Assembly: GCA_008501565.1 (NCBI GenBank) | Contig: QQUL01000103.1 | Coordinates: 1 to 13,148 of the forward strand | From: Armatimonadota bacterium | GTDB lineage: Bacteria > Actinomycetota > Acidimicrobiia > Spongiisociales > UBA5794 | DNA: 13,148 nucleotides | Reading direction: 5' to 3' | Shown: positions 1 to 6,788 of the stretch, piece after piece | Layout of the letters: every line of letters begins with the position of its first letter | Numbering within the stretch: the first letter of the stretch is position 1 | Notes under the pieces: model-generated | What the model was told of the DNA's origin: nothing | The model's database searches: none | Seen by the model: the letters and a program-made list of their open reading frames with translations, nothing else | Position numbers and translations under genes: made by a program

Positions 1-445
1 CCCGTTGATGGGTGATGCTGGCCGGCTTGTGGGTCAGCTTCGTCTCGGTCGCGGTCGCATACTCGGCATAGGATCCTTTGGCGATGCCGAAGACCTCGTC
101 ACCGACCCGGAACCGTTCCACGTCGGCACCAATGGCAACGACCCGACCAGAAACGTCCATCCCCGGTATGGGTGTTTTTGGTCGACGGACCCCGAATCCC
201 ATCAGACGGATCAGGTAGGGGGTGCCAGCCATCAGGTGCACAACGCCACGATCCACCCCGGCTGTGTGTACCTCGATCAGGACCTCGTCGGAGCCGAAGT
301 CGGGGCGGGGGACTTGGGCGAGCTCAAGGCTATCCGCCGAGCCGTAGCGCCGTTGAACGATTGCACGCATGGTATTCGGTAGAGCAGGTTGAGACGATGT
401 CGCGCCCTGCCCTTGAGTGGTGGTCGGTTCGAGTTCCGTGGTCAT
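1..445 (-). CDS. MDR-family NAD(P)-dependent quinone reductase / alcohol dehydrogenase, N-terminal part (runs off left edge)
   Basis: This is the amino-terminal 148 residues of a medium-chain dehydrogenase/reductase; the rest lies left of the window. The core starts at residue 26 with MRAIVQRRYGSADSLEL. It continues with the GroES-like fold hallmarks: P-x-P-G-x-D-x-S-G-x-V, then D-V-x-R-F-x-V-G-D-E-V-F-G, then G-S-Y-A-E-Y-A. The zinc ligands of classical alcohol dehydrogenases are absent where expected (HTAGVDRGVVHLMAG), which fits the zinc-free quinone oxidoreductase-like branch; the substrate is unknown. I chose the ATG at 445 because AAGGGAG lies 6 nt upstream. This adds a 25-residue Thr/Gln-rich leader before an internal ATG at 370, which is the alternative start. 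The gene is divergent from a TetR repressor gene and its predicted promoter carries the repressor's likely operator, so it is probably that regulator's target. Confidence 0.85.
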   Translation of the reverse strand, partial: MTTELEPTTTQGQGATSSQPALPNTMRAIVQRRYGSADSLELAQVPRPDFGSDEVLIEVHTAGVDRGVVHLMAGTPYLIRLMGFGVRRPKTPIPGMDVSGRVVAIGADVERFRVGDEVFGIAKGSYAEYATATETKLTHKPASITHQR

Positions 446-456
446 GATACACTCCC

Positions 457-485
457 TTGATTGTTCGTACTTAGTACGATAAGAT
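457..485 (+). promoter_or_regulatory. Predicted rightward sigma-70-type promoter for the tetR gene
   Basis: TTGATT (457-462), a 17-bp spacer and TAAGAT (480-485) form a good promoter match. Transcription would begin near 492, about 52 nt before the preferred tetR ATG at 544. The palindrome at 466-478 lies in the spacer, one base off centre, which implies negative autoregulation. The -35 box overlaps the Shine-Dalgarno of the divergent MDR gene. Confidence 0.5.
466..478. promoter_or_regulatory. Probable TetR operator, copy 1 (CGTACTTAGTACG)
   Basis: Inverted repeat CGTAC-TTA-GTACG with perfect 5-bp arms. It is the twin of the site at 500-512, differing only in the central spacer (TTA against TTT), with a centre-to-centre distance of 34 bp. 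It sits between a MDR gene and a divergent TetR gene, the usual location for a local repressor's operators. Binding by this TetR is inference. Confidence 0.7.
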
Positions 486-491
486 GTTGAG

Positions 492-520
492 AATGTACTC
501 GTACTTTGTACGGCTGTCAA
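492..520 (-). promoter_or_regulatory. Predicted leftward sigma-70-type promoter for the MDR gene
   Basis: Read on the minus strand, TTGACA (515-520) is followed after exactly 17 bp by TACATT (492-497). The transcript would begin near 485, leaving a leader of about 40 nt before the ATG at 445. The palindrome at 500-512 is centred exactly in the 17-bp spacer, so bound repressor would block polymerase. It overlaps the rightward promoter face to face. This is a consensus match by eye only. Confidence 0.6.
500..512. promoter_or_regulatory. Probable TetR operator, copy 2 (CGTACTTTGTACG)
   Basis: Second copy, CGTAC-TTT-GTACG, with perfect 5-bp arms. It is centred within the -35/-10 spacer of the leftward promoter. 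Two nearly identical palindromes in a short intergenic region are unlikely by chance. Its presence here also argues against an upstream tetR start at 484, which would place it inside coding sequence. Confidence 0.7.
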
Positions 521-543
521 CCCCCTATCCTGAGGAATACGAG

Positions 544-1203
544 ATGAGCCAAGACAGAAAGCGACCAACCCTCACCCGCGACAGCGTGCTTGCTGCAGGC
601 GTAGCGCTTGCCGACGAGATCGGGCTGGCGGACTTCACGATTCGGAAATTGGCCGCGTCGCTTGGTGTGGGGACCATGACCATCTACCACCATGTCCCTT
701 CGAAGGAGGGAATCATCGGAGGGATGGTCGAGATCGTCTTCGGCGAGATTCAGCTGCCATCTCAAGACGAGGACTGGAAGACGGCGATCAGGGCGCGGTG
801 CGTGTCCGTTCGCGAGGTACTGAACAGGCACCCCTGGGCGGCGCCCCTGATGGAGTCCGGGACATCACCTGGGCCGAACAGTCTGCGCCATCATGACGCG
901 GTGCTCGAAACACTTCGCAATGGCGGGCTGTCTATTGAGTTGACCGCCCATGCCTACGCCATCCTGGACAGTTTCGTATACGGGTTTGCGTTTGAGGAAG
1001 CCATGCTCCCGGCTACCGGTGGTGACGGACTTGCCGAGGTGGCTGAGGAGATGGCCTCTCACATGGTCTTTGAGGACTATCCGTACCTGGCGGAGCTGAC
1101 GGTGGAGCATGTGCTCAAGCCCGGCTACAACTTTGGCGACTCGTTCGAGTTCGGTCTCGACCTCATCATCGAGGGCCTCGACCGGGCATCGAACGAAAGC
1201 TGA
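544..1203 (+). CDS. TetR/AcrR-family transcriptional regulator
   Basis: A 219-residue one-component repressor, a normal length for the family. The helix-turn-helix DNA-binding domain is near residues 12-58 and includes the hallmark DFTIRKLAASLGVGTMTIYHHVPSKEGI. The C-terminal helical domain resembles the TetR_C ligand-binding type common in actinobacteria; the ligand is unknown. I prefer the ATG at 544 over an in-frame ATG at 484 because GAGG lies at 532-535, 8 nt upstream, and because the longer form would be translated through the operator and promoter. It probably represses both itself and the divergent MDR gene through the twin palindromes at 466-478 and 500-512. The stop codon lies inside a tandem heptad repeat, so the last residues of the C-terminus may have been reshaped by repeat expansion. 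Confidence 0.93.
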   Translation: MSQDRKRPTLTRDSVLAAGVALADEIGLADFTIRKLAASLGVGTMTIYHHVPSKEGIIGGMVEIVFGEIQLPSQDEDWKTAIRARCVSVREVLNRHPWAAPLMESGTSPGPNSLRHHDAVLETLRNGGLSIELTAHAYAILDSFVYGFAFEEAMLPATGGDGLAEVAEEMASHMVFEDYPYLAELTVEHVLKPGYNFGDSFEFGLDLIIEGLDRASNES

Positions 1204-1215
1204 AAGCTGAAAGCT
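1195..1215 (+). repeat. Tandem heptanucleotide repeat (GAAAGCT)x3
   Basis: Three perfect head-to-tail copies of GAAAGCT span the tetR stop codon (1201-1203). A different heptad array, GTCAGAC, occurs at 2530-2571 at the other end of the next gene. These look like slippage-generated microsatellites. Confidence 0.9.
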
Positions 1216-1223
1216 GTGAGCCG

Positions 1224-1248
1224 AGGTGAATGCCTCTGGCATTCACCT
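1224..1248 (+). terminator. Perfect 11-bp hairpin, possible tetR terminator
   Basis: AGGTGAATGCC (1224-1234) pairs perfectly with GGCATTCACCT (1238-1248) around a TCT loop. It starts 20 nt after the tetR stop. It is followed by TCCCCCGTTT rather than a run of T, so intrinsic termination is uncertain. It could instead be a leader structure for the MFS gene or a palindromic repeat. Confidence 0.45.
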
Positions 1249-1269
1249 TCCCCCGTTTACCCTCATGGC

Positions 1270-2619
1270 ATGGCCACGAACCAAACCAATGATGCCGATC
1301 GTCAGGTCGTTGTTTGGTCCGAAACGAGGCTGCAGGGTCTTGCCCGATCGTTCGGCGCCGCCTTCACATCAGTGTTTCGAGGCTGGGGTCACGGCTATGG
1401 CAGGCTGGCAGAATCCCACGCTGCGTCCGTCGCCGGTGACGCCCTGGTGGCCGTCGCACTCGCCGGTTCGCTGTTCTTCTCGGTGCCGTCGACCGAGGCA
1501 CGCTCGAACGTCGCTCTGTACTTGTTGATCACACTTGCCCCGTTTGCTGTGATCGGTCCATTTCTCGGTCGTGTGTACGACCGCTCTCCCGGCTCATATC
1601 GTGCAGGGCTTGCCATCTCTGCGCTCGGCCGCATTGCGGTCTGCGTTGGCTTGGTCTTGACGATTGATTCGTTCTGGCTCTTCCCGTTTGCGTTTTTGTC
1701 ACTTGTGTTGTCACGATTCCACGGAATCTCACGGGCCAGCGTGCTGCCGGTCGTCGTGCGCAACGCGGATGAGCTGATCGATGCCAACGCACGGTTGGCC
1801 CGTGCCGGAGTCATCGCTGGAGCAATCGTGGTTCCGATCGGGGCGGGCCTCGAAGTCGTTCTCGGTGCGACGTCCGTGCTGGTGTTTGCGATGGTCGTGT
1901 ATCTCGTCAGTGCTGTGTCGGCCATTCAGTTGCCATCCGTTGCGAGGCCCAGCACTCCATCGGCGAAACGACGAAGACCTCATGTGCCTCGAAGGGTCAG
2001 GCTGGCTCGCTTCGCGACCGCCGGGGTGCGCTTCCTCAACGGGTACCTCGTGCTGCTCATAGCGTTTTCGCTCCGAGACGCGGATTCCAGCTTCGGAAGT
2101 CTTGCGGTGTTGCTCGGGGCGGCCGGACTCGGCTATTTCCTTTCTGCATGGGCTGCTCCCGCCATAGGTTCGTGGGTGAGGGAGGAGCCGATGGTTGTTG
2201 GTGCCCTCGCCGTCATCGCGATTGCAGCGTTTGTCGGCGCACAACTGGATTCGTTGACGGCCGCCGCAGTCCTCGTTGCGGCAGCAGGCTTTGCTTGGGG
2301 GACCGCGAAGTTTGCATTCGACGGCCTCATGCACACGACGGTTCCGGAACGGGATCGTGCCCGTGCGTTCACGAACGCAGAAACGATCTTCCAAATCGCA
2401 TGGGTGTTCGGTGCCCTCATTCCCGTGCTTCCCTTCTGGCCGCGGGAGCTTGGGCTGTTCTCAGCAGGGGTGGTGGCTTTGGTCATCCAGGTGGCATACG
2501 TCAGTCTCGTACTGATTCCGCATGCAGAAGTCAGACGTCAGACGTCAGACGTCCGACCTCAGGCGTCAGAACCTGTGGACCCGGGAGCTGAGCCGTTGGG
2601 TGTGCTCGACCTTTTATAG
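1270..2619 (+). CDS. MFS-like multi-pass membrane transporter
   Basis: About 449 residues with roughly ten to twelve hydrophobic helices. Between the second and third helices is the MFS-type loop motif GPFLGRVYDRSPGSYR, a relative of G-x-x-x-D-R-x-G-R. A basic loop near the middle (RPSTPSAKRRRPHVPRRVR) separates two halves. The substrate cannot be told; efflux pumps next to TetR genes are common, but this TetR's clear operators point the other way. An in-frame GTG at 1216 is possible but would put the 1224-1248 hairpin in coding sequence, so the ATG at 1270 is preferred; neither has a clear Shine-Dalgarno. The last 35-40 residues (RRQTSDVRPQASEPVDP...) are polar, are encoded partly by a heptad repeat, and are probably a recent extension. 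The 3' end overlaps hflX by 6 nt. Confidence 0.75.
   Translation: MATNQTNDADRQVVVWSETRLQGLARSFGAAFTSVFRGWGHGYGRLAESHAASVAGDALVAVALAGSLFFSVPSTEARSNVALYLLITLAPFAVIGPFLGRVYDRSPGSYRAGLAISALGRIAVCVGLVLTIDSFWLFPFAFLSLVLSRFHGISRASVLPVVVRNADELIDANARLARAGVIAGAIVVPIGAGLEVVLGATSVLVFAMVVYLVSAVSAIQLPSVARPSTPSAKRRRPHVPRRVRLARFATAGVRFLNGYLVLLIAFSLRDADSSFGSLAVLLGAAGLGYFLSAWAAPAIGSWVREEPMVVGALAVIAIAAFVGAQLDSLTAAAVLVAAAGFAWGTAKFAFDGLMHTTVPERDRARAFTNAETIFQIAWVFGALIPVLPFWPRELGLFSAGVVALVIQVAYVSLVLIPHAEVRRQTSDVRPQASEPVDPGAEPLGVLDLL
2530..2571 (+). repeat. Tandem heptanucleotide repeat (GTCAGAC)n inside the MFS 3' end
   Basis: Six head-to-tail 7-mers: three perfect GTCAGAC copies (2530-2550), then GTCCGAC, CTCAGGC and GTCAGAA. 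Three heptads equal 21 nt, so every triple is in frame and encodes a repeating RQTSDV-type tail. Changes of one or two units would shift the frame of the MFS C-terminus and alter the overlap with hflX. Confidence 0.85.
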
Positions 2620-3948
2620 GCTCGCTGCGCTGTCAGCAACAAAGAGCCGAAACCTGTGTGCTTCCTCGTTCGGAAGTCGAACCGTGATCTCAGTTCCCGT
2701 GTCCGTGTGACGCTCCTTGAGGACATCTCCGGATGCGTGGAGATCCGCGAGAACATCTCCGCGTTCATACGGGATTGAATAGTCGATCTCAACGCTCAGC
2801 GCCGAAAGACCCACGACGATGTCCTCGAGCAATTCGGGAACTCCTTCTCCGGTTTGTGCAGAGATGAAGACCGCTCCTTCATGAAGGGCGCGGAGTCTGT
2901 CGAGAGCTGTGGCGTCGATCGCGTCGATCTTGTTGAAGACGACGAGTTCGGGTACTTCAGATGCGCCGATCTCGTTCAGGACGAGCCGCACCGTCGACAG
3001 CTGAAGCTCGGGATCGGCATCGGAGGCATCTACGAGATGCACGAGAAGGTGGGCATCGGCGACCTCCTCAAGCGTCGATCGAAACGCCTCGACCAGCTCG
3101 TGGGGCAGTTCGCGCACGAACCCCACTGTGTCAGACACGAGCGCAGAGTGTCCGTGGGGCAACTCAAGCTTGCGGACGGTCGAGTCGAGAGTTGCAAAGA
3201 GACGGTCCTCCACGAGAACGCCAGCATCTGTAAGCCGGTTGAACAGCGTTGATTTCCCGGCATTCGTGTAGCCAACGATCGCGACCACGGGATCGCCACC
3301 CCTTCGTCGTTGTTTGCTGCGGGTGTCGCGTGAACGCTTGGCGTCCTTGAGCTCCGTCTCGATCTTGCGTATTCGGTCGAGGATCCGACGGCGGTCGGTT
3401 TCGAGCTTGGTTTCGCCCGGACCTCGGGTCCCGATACCTGCACCAAGGCGGGACAGCTCGGTCCCCTTTCCCCGGAGACGAGGAAGGCGGTACCGGTACT
3501 GTGCGAGCTCGACTTGCAACATGCCCTCTTTCGTGTGGGCATGCTGGGCAAAGATGTCAAGGATCAGTGCGACTCGATCCACCACGTCGCACTGGAACGC
3601 CTGCTGGAGGTTTCTCTGCTGAGCGGGCGTGAGATCGTTGTCGAACACCACAACGTCTATGTCGGCTGCCTTCGATTCGGCAACGAGTTCACGGAGTTTC
3701 CCTTTCCCGAGGAACGTCGCGGCATCGGGTCGTTCCCGCCGCACAAGAATCGATAAGACGGGCTCCGAGCCTGCCGTGTCGGTCAACAGCGCAAGTTCGT
3801 CAAGACTGGCGTTGCCCTTGGCGATGTCGTTGCGCGAGCGGACAAGCCCAATCAGCATTGCCCGCTGTCTGTCGACATCAAGGTCGGTTACCGAGGCCGT
3901 GAGACGCTGTCGCTGGCGTGCGACGTGAGAGCCCGTGGAGTCAGTCAC
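2614..3948 (-). CDS. hflX: HflX, ribosome-associated GTPase
   Basis: A 444-residue translational GTPase that, in studied bacteria, binds the large ribosomal subunit and splits stalled or stressed 70S ribosomes. The N-terminal HflX domain covers residues about 28-180 and includes the typical PDAATFLGKGK and RYRLPRLRGKG...GIGTRGPGETKLE segments. A basic coiled coil follows at about 180-216, then the G domain: G1 GYTNAGKST (226-234), G3 DTVGF (273-277), G4 NKID (339-342) and G5 SAQ (363-365). A small C-terminal domain ends the protein. The start is a GTG at 3948; the ATG two bases upstream is immediately followed by a stop. No strong Shine-Dalgarno is visible, and an internal start at residue 31 (MLIGLV) is possible. 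It is divergent from the ABC operon and tail-to-tail with the MFS gene. Confidence 0.97.
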   Translation of the reverse strand: MTDSTGSHVARQRQRLTASVTDLDVDRQRAMLIGLVRSRNDIAKGNASLDELALLTDTAGSEPVLSILVRRERPDAATFLGKGKLRELVAESKAADIDVVVFDNDLTPAQQRNLQQAFQCDVVDRVALILDIFAQHAHTKEGMLQVELAQYRYRLPRLRGKGTELSRLGAGIGTRGPGETKLETDRRRILDRIRKIETELKDAKRSRDTRSKQRRRGGDPVVAIVGYTNAGKSTLFNRLTDAGVLVEDRLFATLDSTVRKLELPHGHSALVSDTVGFVRELPHELVEAFRSTLEEVADAHLLVHLVDASDADPELQLSTVRLVLNEIGASEVPELVVFNKIDAIDATALDRLRALHEGAVFISAQTGEGVPELLEDIVVGLSALSVEIDYSIPYERGDVLADLHASGDVLKERHTDTGTEITVRLPNEEAHRFRLFVADSAASL

Positions 3949-4025
3949 ATCGGAACGGTACTGCGACCCAGAGAGTGGGCGTCGTCGTTTCTTGCCGGTC
4001 GGTCTCCAAGCGGTCTACTCTAAGG

Positions 4026-4055
4026 TGGACGCATCGACCTGTATTGACGCGTCCA
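4026..4055. repeat. Inverted repeat TGGACGC/GCGTCCA ahead of the binding-protein gene
   Basis: Seven-base arms TGGACGC (4026-4032) and GCGTCCA (4049-4055) are separated by 16 nt and end 9 nt before the Shine-Dalgarno of the substrate-binding protein gene. It could be a regulator operator or a leader stem-loop. No cognate regulator is visible beside it. Confidence 0.35.
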
Positions 4056-4077
4056 AACCAACATGGAGGCATTCAGA

Positions 4078-5454
4078 GTGAATGACAACCTAAAGAAGTG
4101 GCTCCCGTGGATTGCGGTGGCAGCAGTAGCTGTCATCGTCATCGTGATCATTGCCGTATCAGGCGGCGACGACGACACGGCGAGTGCAACTACAACGACG
4201 GAGGCAATGAGTGGAGATACCACCACGACGGCCCCCGCAGAAGAGACAACAACAACCGAAGCCACGGGTGGAGACCCGACGCCAGGGGAACTCGGCGCGG
4301 TCGTGATTCCCGCAGGTGAAGAGATCCAGATTCGCAGCCTTGAAGCCATCACTGGCGACGTTGCGTTCCTTGGTGTTCCGAACCAGCGTGGAACCGAGTT
4401 GGCAATCGCCGACTACGGGCCAATCCAGGGCTTCAACGTGAACATGGGTACCGGTCTTGACGATCTCTGTTCCTCAGAGGGCGGTCAGGGCGCAGCCCAG
4501 ACAATCGTCGCTGACGAACAGGTCATCGGGACAATCGGGACATCATGCTCGGGTGCAGCTACGGGTGCATCACCGCTGATCTCTCAGTCCGGTGGCGTTT
4601 TGATTTCACCATCGAACACGTCGCCTGACCTCACGTCGGACCTTGCCGGAACGGCAGCCAAGGATTATCACCCTGGCTACTACCGCACGGCGCACAACGA
4701 CCTGTACCAGGGCCAAGCTGTTGCGAAGTTCGTCATGGATGAGCTCGGCCTCACGAAGGCTGCAGCAGTCCACGACGGCGATCCGTACACACAGGGTCTC
4801 GTTCAGGCGTTTGCCGATGCGTTCACGGCCGCAGGTGGTGAGGCCGAGGTGTTCGCTGTGAACAAGGGTGACACCGATATGACCGGTGTTCTTACCGAGG
4901 TTGCAGCTGTGGGACCAGAAGTGATGTTCTTCCCGATCTTCATGCCTGAGGGCGGATTCATCATCCAGCAGGCAGCAGATGTTGCAGGGATGGAAGACGT
5001 TGTCATGATTGGTGCCGACGGACTTCTCGTCGACAACTTCATGGAGATTCCAGAGACTGCTGGTATGTACTTCTCAGGTCCGAACCTGAGCTTCGGTGCA
5101 AACCAGTCGTCGACGGGAGCCACGGCGGCTTCGTTCCTCGACGCATACGAGACTGAGTATGGCGAGGCACCTTCAGCACCGTTCTGGGCGCACGCCTATG
5201 ACGCAACCGTTCTGTTGCTTTCCGCAATCGATGAGGTTGCTGTTGTGCAGTCAGACGGCAGCTTGTTTGTTGACCGTGCGGCTCTCAGAGCAGCCCTTAC
5301 CGCGACCTCTGGCTTCCCAGGGATCACCGGTACGCTCGGTTGTGACGAGTTTGGTGACTGTGGATCACAGCGCATTTCGGTTGTGCACCACCTTGACCCA
5401 ACCGACATCCAGGCTGGAAAGGACAACATCGTCTTCGAGTTCTCGGCCGCATAG
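4078..5454 (+). CDS. ABC transporter substrate-binding protein, Leu/Ile/Val-binding (periplasmic-binding-fold type I) family
   Basis: A 458-residue extracellular receptor for the downstream Liv-type permease. The GTG at 4078 is chosen because GGAGG (4065-4069) sits 8 nt upstream; an in-frame ATG at 4063 overlaps that site and is unlikely. Residues 1-30 form a short basic start (NLKKW) plus one strongly hydrophobic helix. A linker rich in Thr/Glu/Asp (about 31-68) follows, then the two-lobe binding domain, with typical features such as VIGTIGTSCSGAATGASPLISQSGGVLISPSNTSPDLT and GYYRTAHNDLYQGQAVAKFV. The usual lipobox cysteine is missing (IAVSGGDDD where AACGGDDD would be expected), so the protein is probably held by an uncleaved helix rather than lipidated. 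It leads the livHMGF cluster. The substrate is unproven; the oxidoreductase at the operon's end suggests an amine or N-substituted amino acid. Confidence 0.92.
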   Translation: MNDNLKKWLPWIAVAAVAVIVIVIIAVSGGDDDTASATTTTEAMSGDTTTTAPAEETTTTEATGGDPTPGELGAVVIPAGEEIQIRSLEAITGDVAFLGVPNQRGTELAIADYGPIQGFNVNMGTGLDDLCSSEGGQGAAQTIVADEQVIGTIGTSCSGAATGASPLISQSGGVLISPSNTSPDLTSDLAGTAAKDYHPGYYRTAHNDLYQGQAVAKFVMDELGLTKAAAVHDGDPYTQGLVQAFADAFTAAGGEAEVFAVNKGDTDMTGVLTEVAAVGPEVMFFPIFMPEGGFIIQQAADVAGMEDVVMIGADGLLVDNFMEIPETAGMYFSGPNLSFGANQSSTGATAASFLDAYETEYGEAPSAPFWAHAYDATVLLLSAIDEVAVVQSDGSLFVDRAALRAALTATSGFPGITGTLGCDEFGDCGSQRISVVHHLDPTDIQAGKDNIVFEFSAA

Positions 5455-5481
5455 GTCACGAACCGAAAACGAAACACGAGA

Positions 5482-5517
5482 CAGAAAGCCGGCGCCGACA
5501 CAGGCGCCGGCTTTCTG
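5482..5517 (+). terminator. Strong 15-bp intercistronic hairpin (attenuator/partial terminator)
   Basis: CAGAAAGCCGGCGCC (5482-5496) pairs perfectly with GGCGCCGGCTTTCTG (5503-5517) around GACACA. It lies 28 nt past the binding-protein stop and 18 nt before livH. There is no long T run after it. Such hairpins commonly protect or terminate part of the transcript so that binding protein is made in excess over permease. Confidence 0.7.
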
Positions 5518-5534
5518 CTTGAATCGCCCCAGTC

Positions 5535-6788
5535 ATGACAACGACACAAACTCCAGAAGTCACAACACGAGGCTTTCGCTTTTCGTGGACCGACTCGTTC
5601 CTATGGGCGATCCGTGTCATGTCGATCTTCGTCATCGTTTGGGGGTTCGTCGGAACGATCGCCCTCAGCCTCGATGACCAGGGGCTGACCGCGGATGCGT
5701 GGAAGCAGCTGATTGTTTCAGGTGTTGCACAGGGTTCGATGTATGGGCTGATCGCTCTCGGCTACTCGATGGTGTACGGAATTCTTGGGTTCATCAACTT
5801 CGCACATGGTGAAGTCTTCATGGTCGGCGCGATGGTGGGGTTCTTCACAGCTGATGGTCTGGACAGGGTCGGCCTGTGGGAATCGAACTTCATTTTCTCG
5901 ATCCTCATCGTGCTCTTCATGGCGATGTTCGCCTCCACCCTCAGCGCGGTTCTCATCGAGAAGATTGCGTACCGTCCGCTGCGCGCAGCGCCGAGGCTCA
6001 TTCCACTCATCACCTCAATTGGTGTTTCGTTCTTTCTTCAGAATGCCATTCTGCTCCTCGTCGGACCTGCGGTCCGCAGTTACCCCAGGGGTCCAGAGTG
6101 GCTGCGGAACCAGTACGACATCTTTGGATTCCAAGTTACGGGCACGGTCATGGCAGTCCTCGTGATCGCAGCGATATCAATGGTTGGTCTCTGGCTCTTC
6201 GTGGAGCGATCGGTTACCGGTCGTGCCATGCGCGCAGTTGCAGAGGACAAAGAGATTGCCTCGCTGATGGGTATCAATGTCGATCGGGTGATCGTCACGA
6301 CGTTTGCCGTCGGTGGGGCAATGGCAGGAGTCGCTGCGATCCTGTGGGCACTGCTGTTTCGTGGTGTGTCGTCCGTCACCGGCTTTCTGCCGGGCATCAA
6401 AGCCTTCACCGCTGCGGTGTTGGGAGGAATCGGAAACATTGTCGGGGCAATGGTTGGTGGCCTTCTTCTCGGGCTGTTTGAGGGCATTGGGCCCAATGTT
6501 GTTCTCCGAGGACTTGCGTGGCAGATCCCGACCGCGCTCGGCATCACGTTTGTCGTGGTCGGCGGTGTCGGAATCGTTGCTGCTCGTGCCATTGGGCGCA
6601 AAGGCCTGGTCGTTGTCAGTGCAGCGATCATCATGCTTGGCGTAACCGGCATCTTTGGTTGGACGATCGAGATCCCCGGTTTGAGCCAACTCAAGGATGT
6701 CGTCGCCTTCACTGCTTTGATCCTCGTGCTCATCTTCAAGCCCGCCGGACTCTTCGGTGAGCAACTCGGGGAGGAGGATCGAGCCTGA
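5535..6788 (+). CDS. livH: Branched-chain-amino-acid-type ABC transporter permease, LivH family
   Basis: A 417-residue inner-membrane permease, longer than the roughly 300 residues usual for LivH. An extra helix at about 24-44 precedes the family core. The core opens with VSGVAQGSMYGLIALGYSMVYGILGFINFAHGEVFMVGA (about 61-99), the signature of the family. The region AMRAVAEDKEIASLMGINVDRV is the cytoplasmic loop that contacts the ATPases. Near the end, two further hydrophobic stretches (about 335-376) intervene before the normal terminal helix and the closing motif LIFKPAGLFG. No good Shine-Dalgarno precedes the ATG at 5535, but conserved residues begin well downstream so the reading frame is secure. 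The stop overlaps the livM start by one base (TGATG), implying translational coupling. Confidence 0.94.
   Translation: MTTTQTPEVTTRGFRFSWTDSFLWAIRVMSIFVIVWGFVGTIALSLDDQGLTADAWKQLIVSGVAQGSMYGLIALGYSMVYGILGFINFAHGEVFMVGAMVGFFTADGLDRVGLWESNFIFSILIVLFMAMFASTLSAVLIEKIAYRPLRAAPRLIPLITSIGVSFFLQNAILLLVGPAVRSYPRGPEWLRNQYDIFGFQVTGTVMAVLVIAAISMVGLWLFVERSVTGRAMRAVAEDKEIASLMGINVDRVIVTTFAVGGAMAGVAAILWALLFRGVSSVTGFLPGIKAFTAAVLGGIGNIVGAMVGGLLLGLFEGIGPNVVLRGLAWQIPTALGITFVVVGGVGIVAARAIGRKGLVVVSAAIIMLGVTGIFGWTIEIPGLSQLKDVVAFTALILVLIFKPAGLFGEQLGEEDRA

Noticed and set aside
484..543. Upstream in-frame ATG for the TetR gene
   Set aside because: It would place operator copy 2 and the leftward promoter inside coding sequence and lacks a ribosome site, whereas the ATG at 544 has GAGG 8 nt upstream.
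1249..1260. TCCCCCGTTTAC as a third full copy of the right-hand palindromic element
   Set aside because: Only one arm is present and no GGGGGTG or TGCGAGCCC block follows; at most a remnant or coincidence.
1729..2394. Minus-strand 221-codon open frame within the MFS gene
   Set aside because: It is a charged, low-complexity antisense translation of a clear membrane protein.
4063..4077. ATG start for the binding-protein gene
   Set aside because: It overlaps the GGAGG that serves the GTG at 4078; the GTG gives the better spacing.
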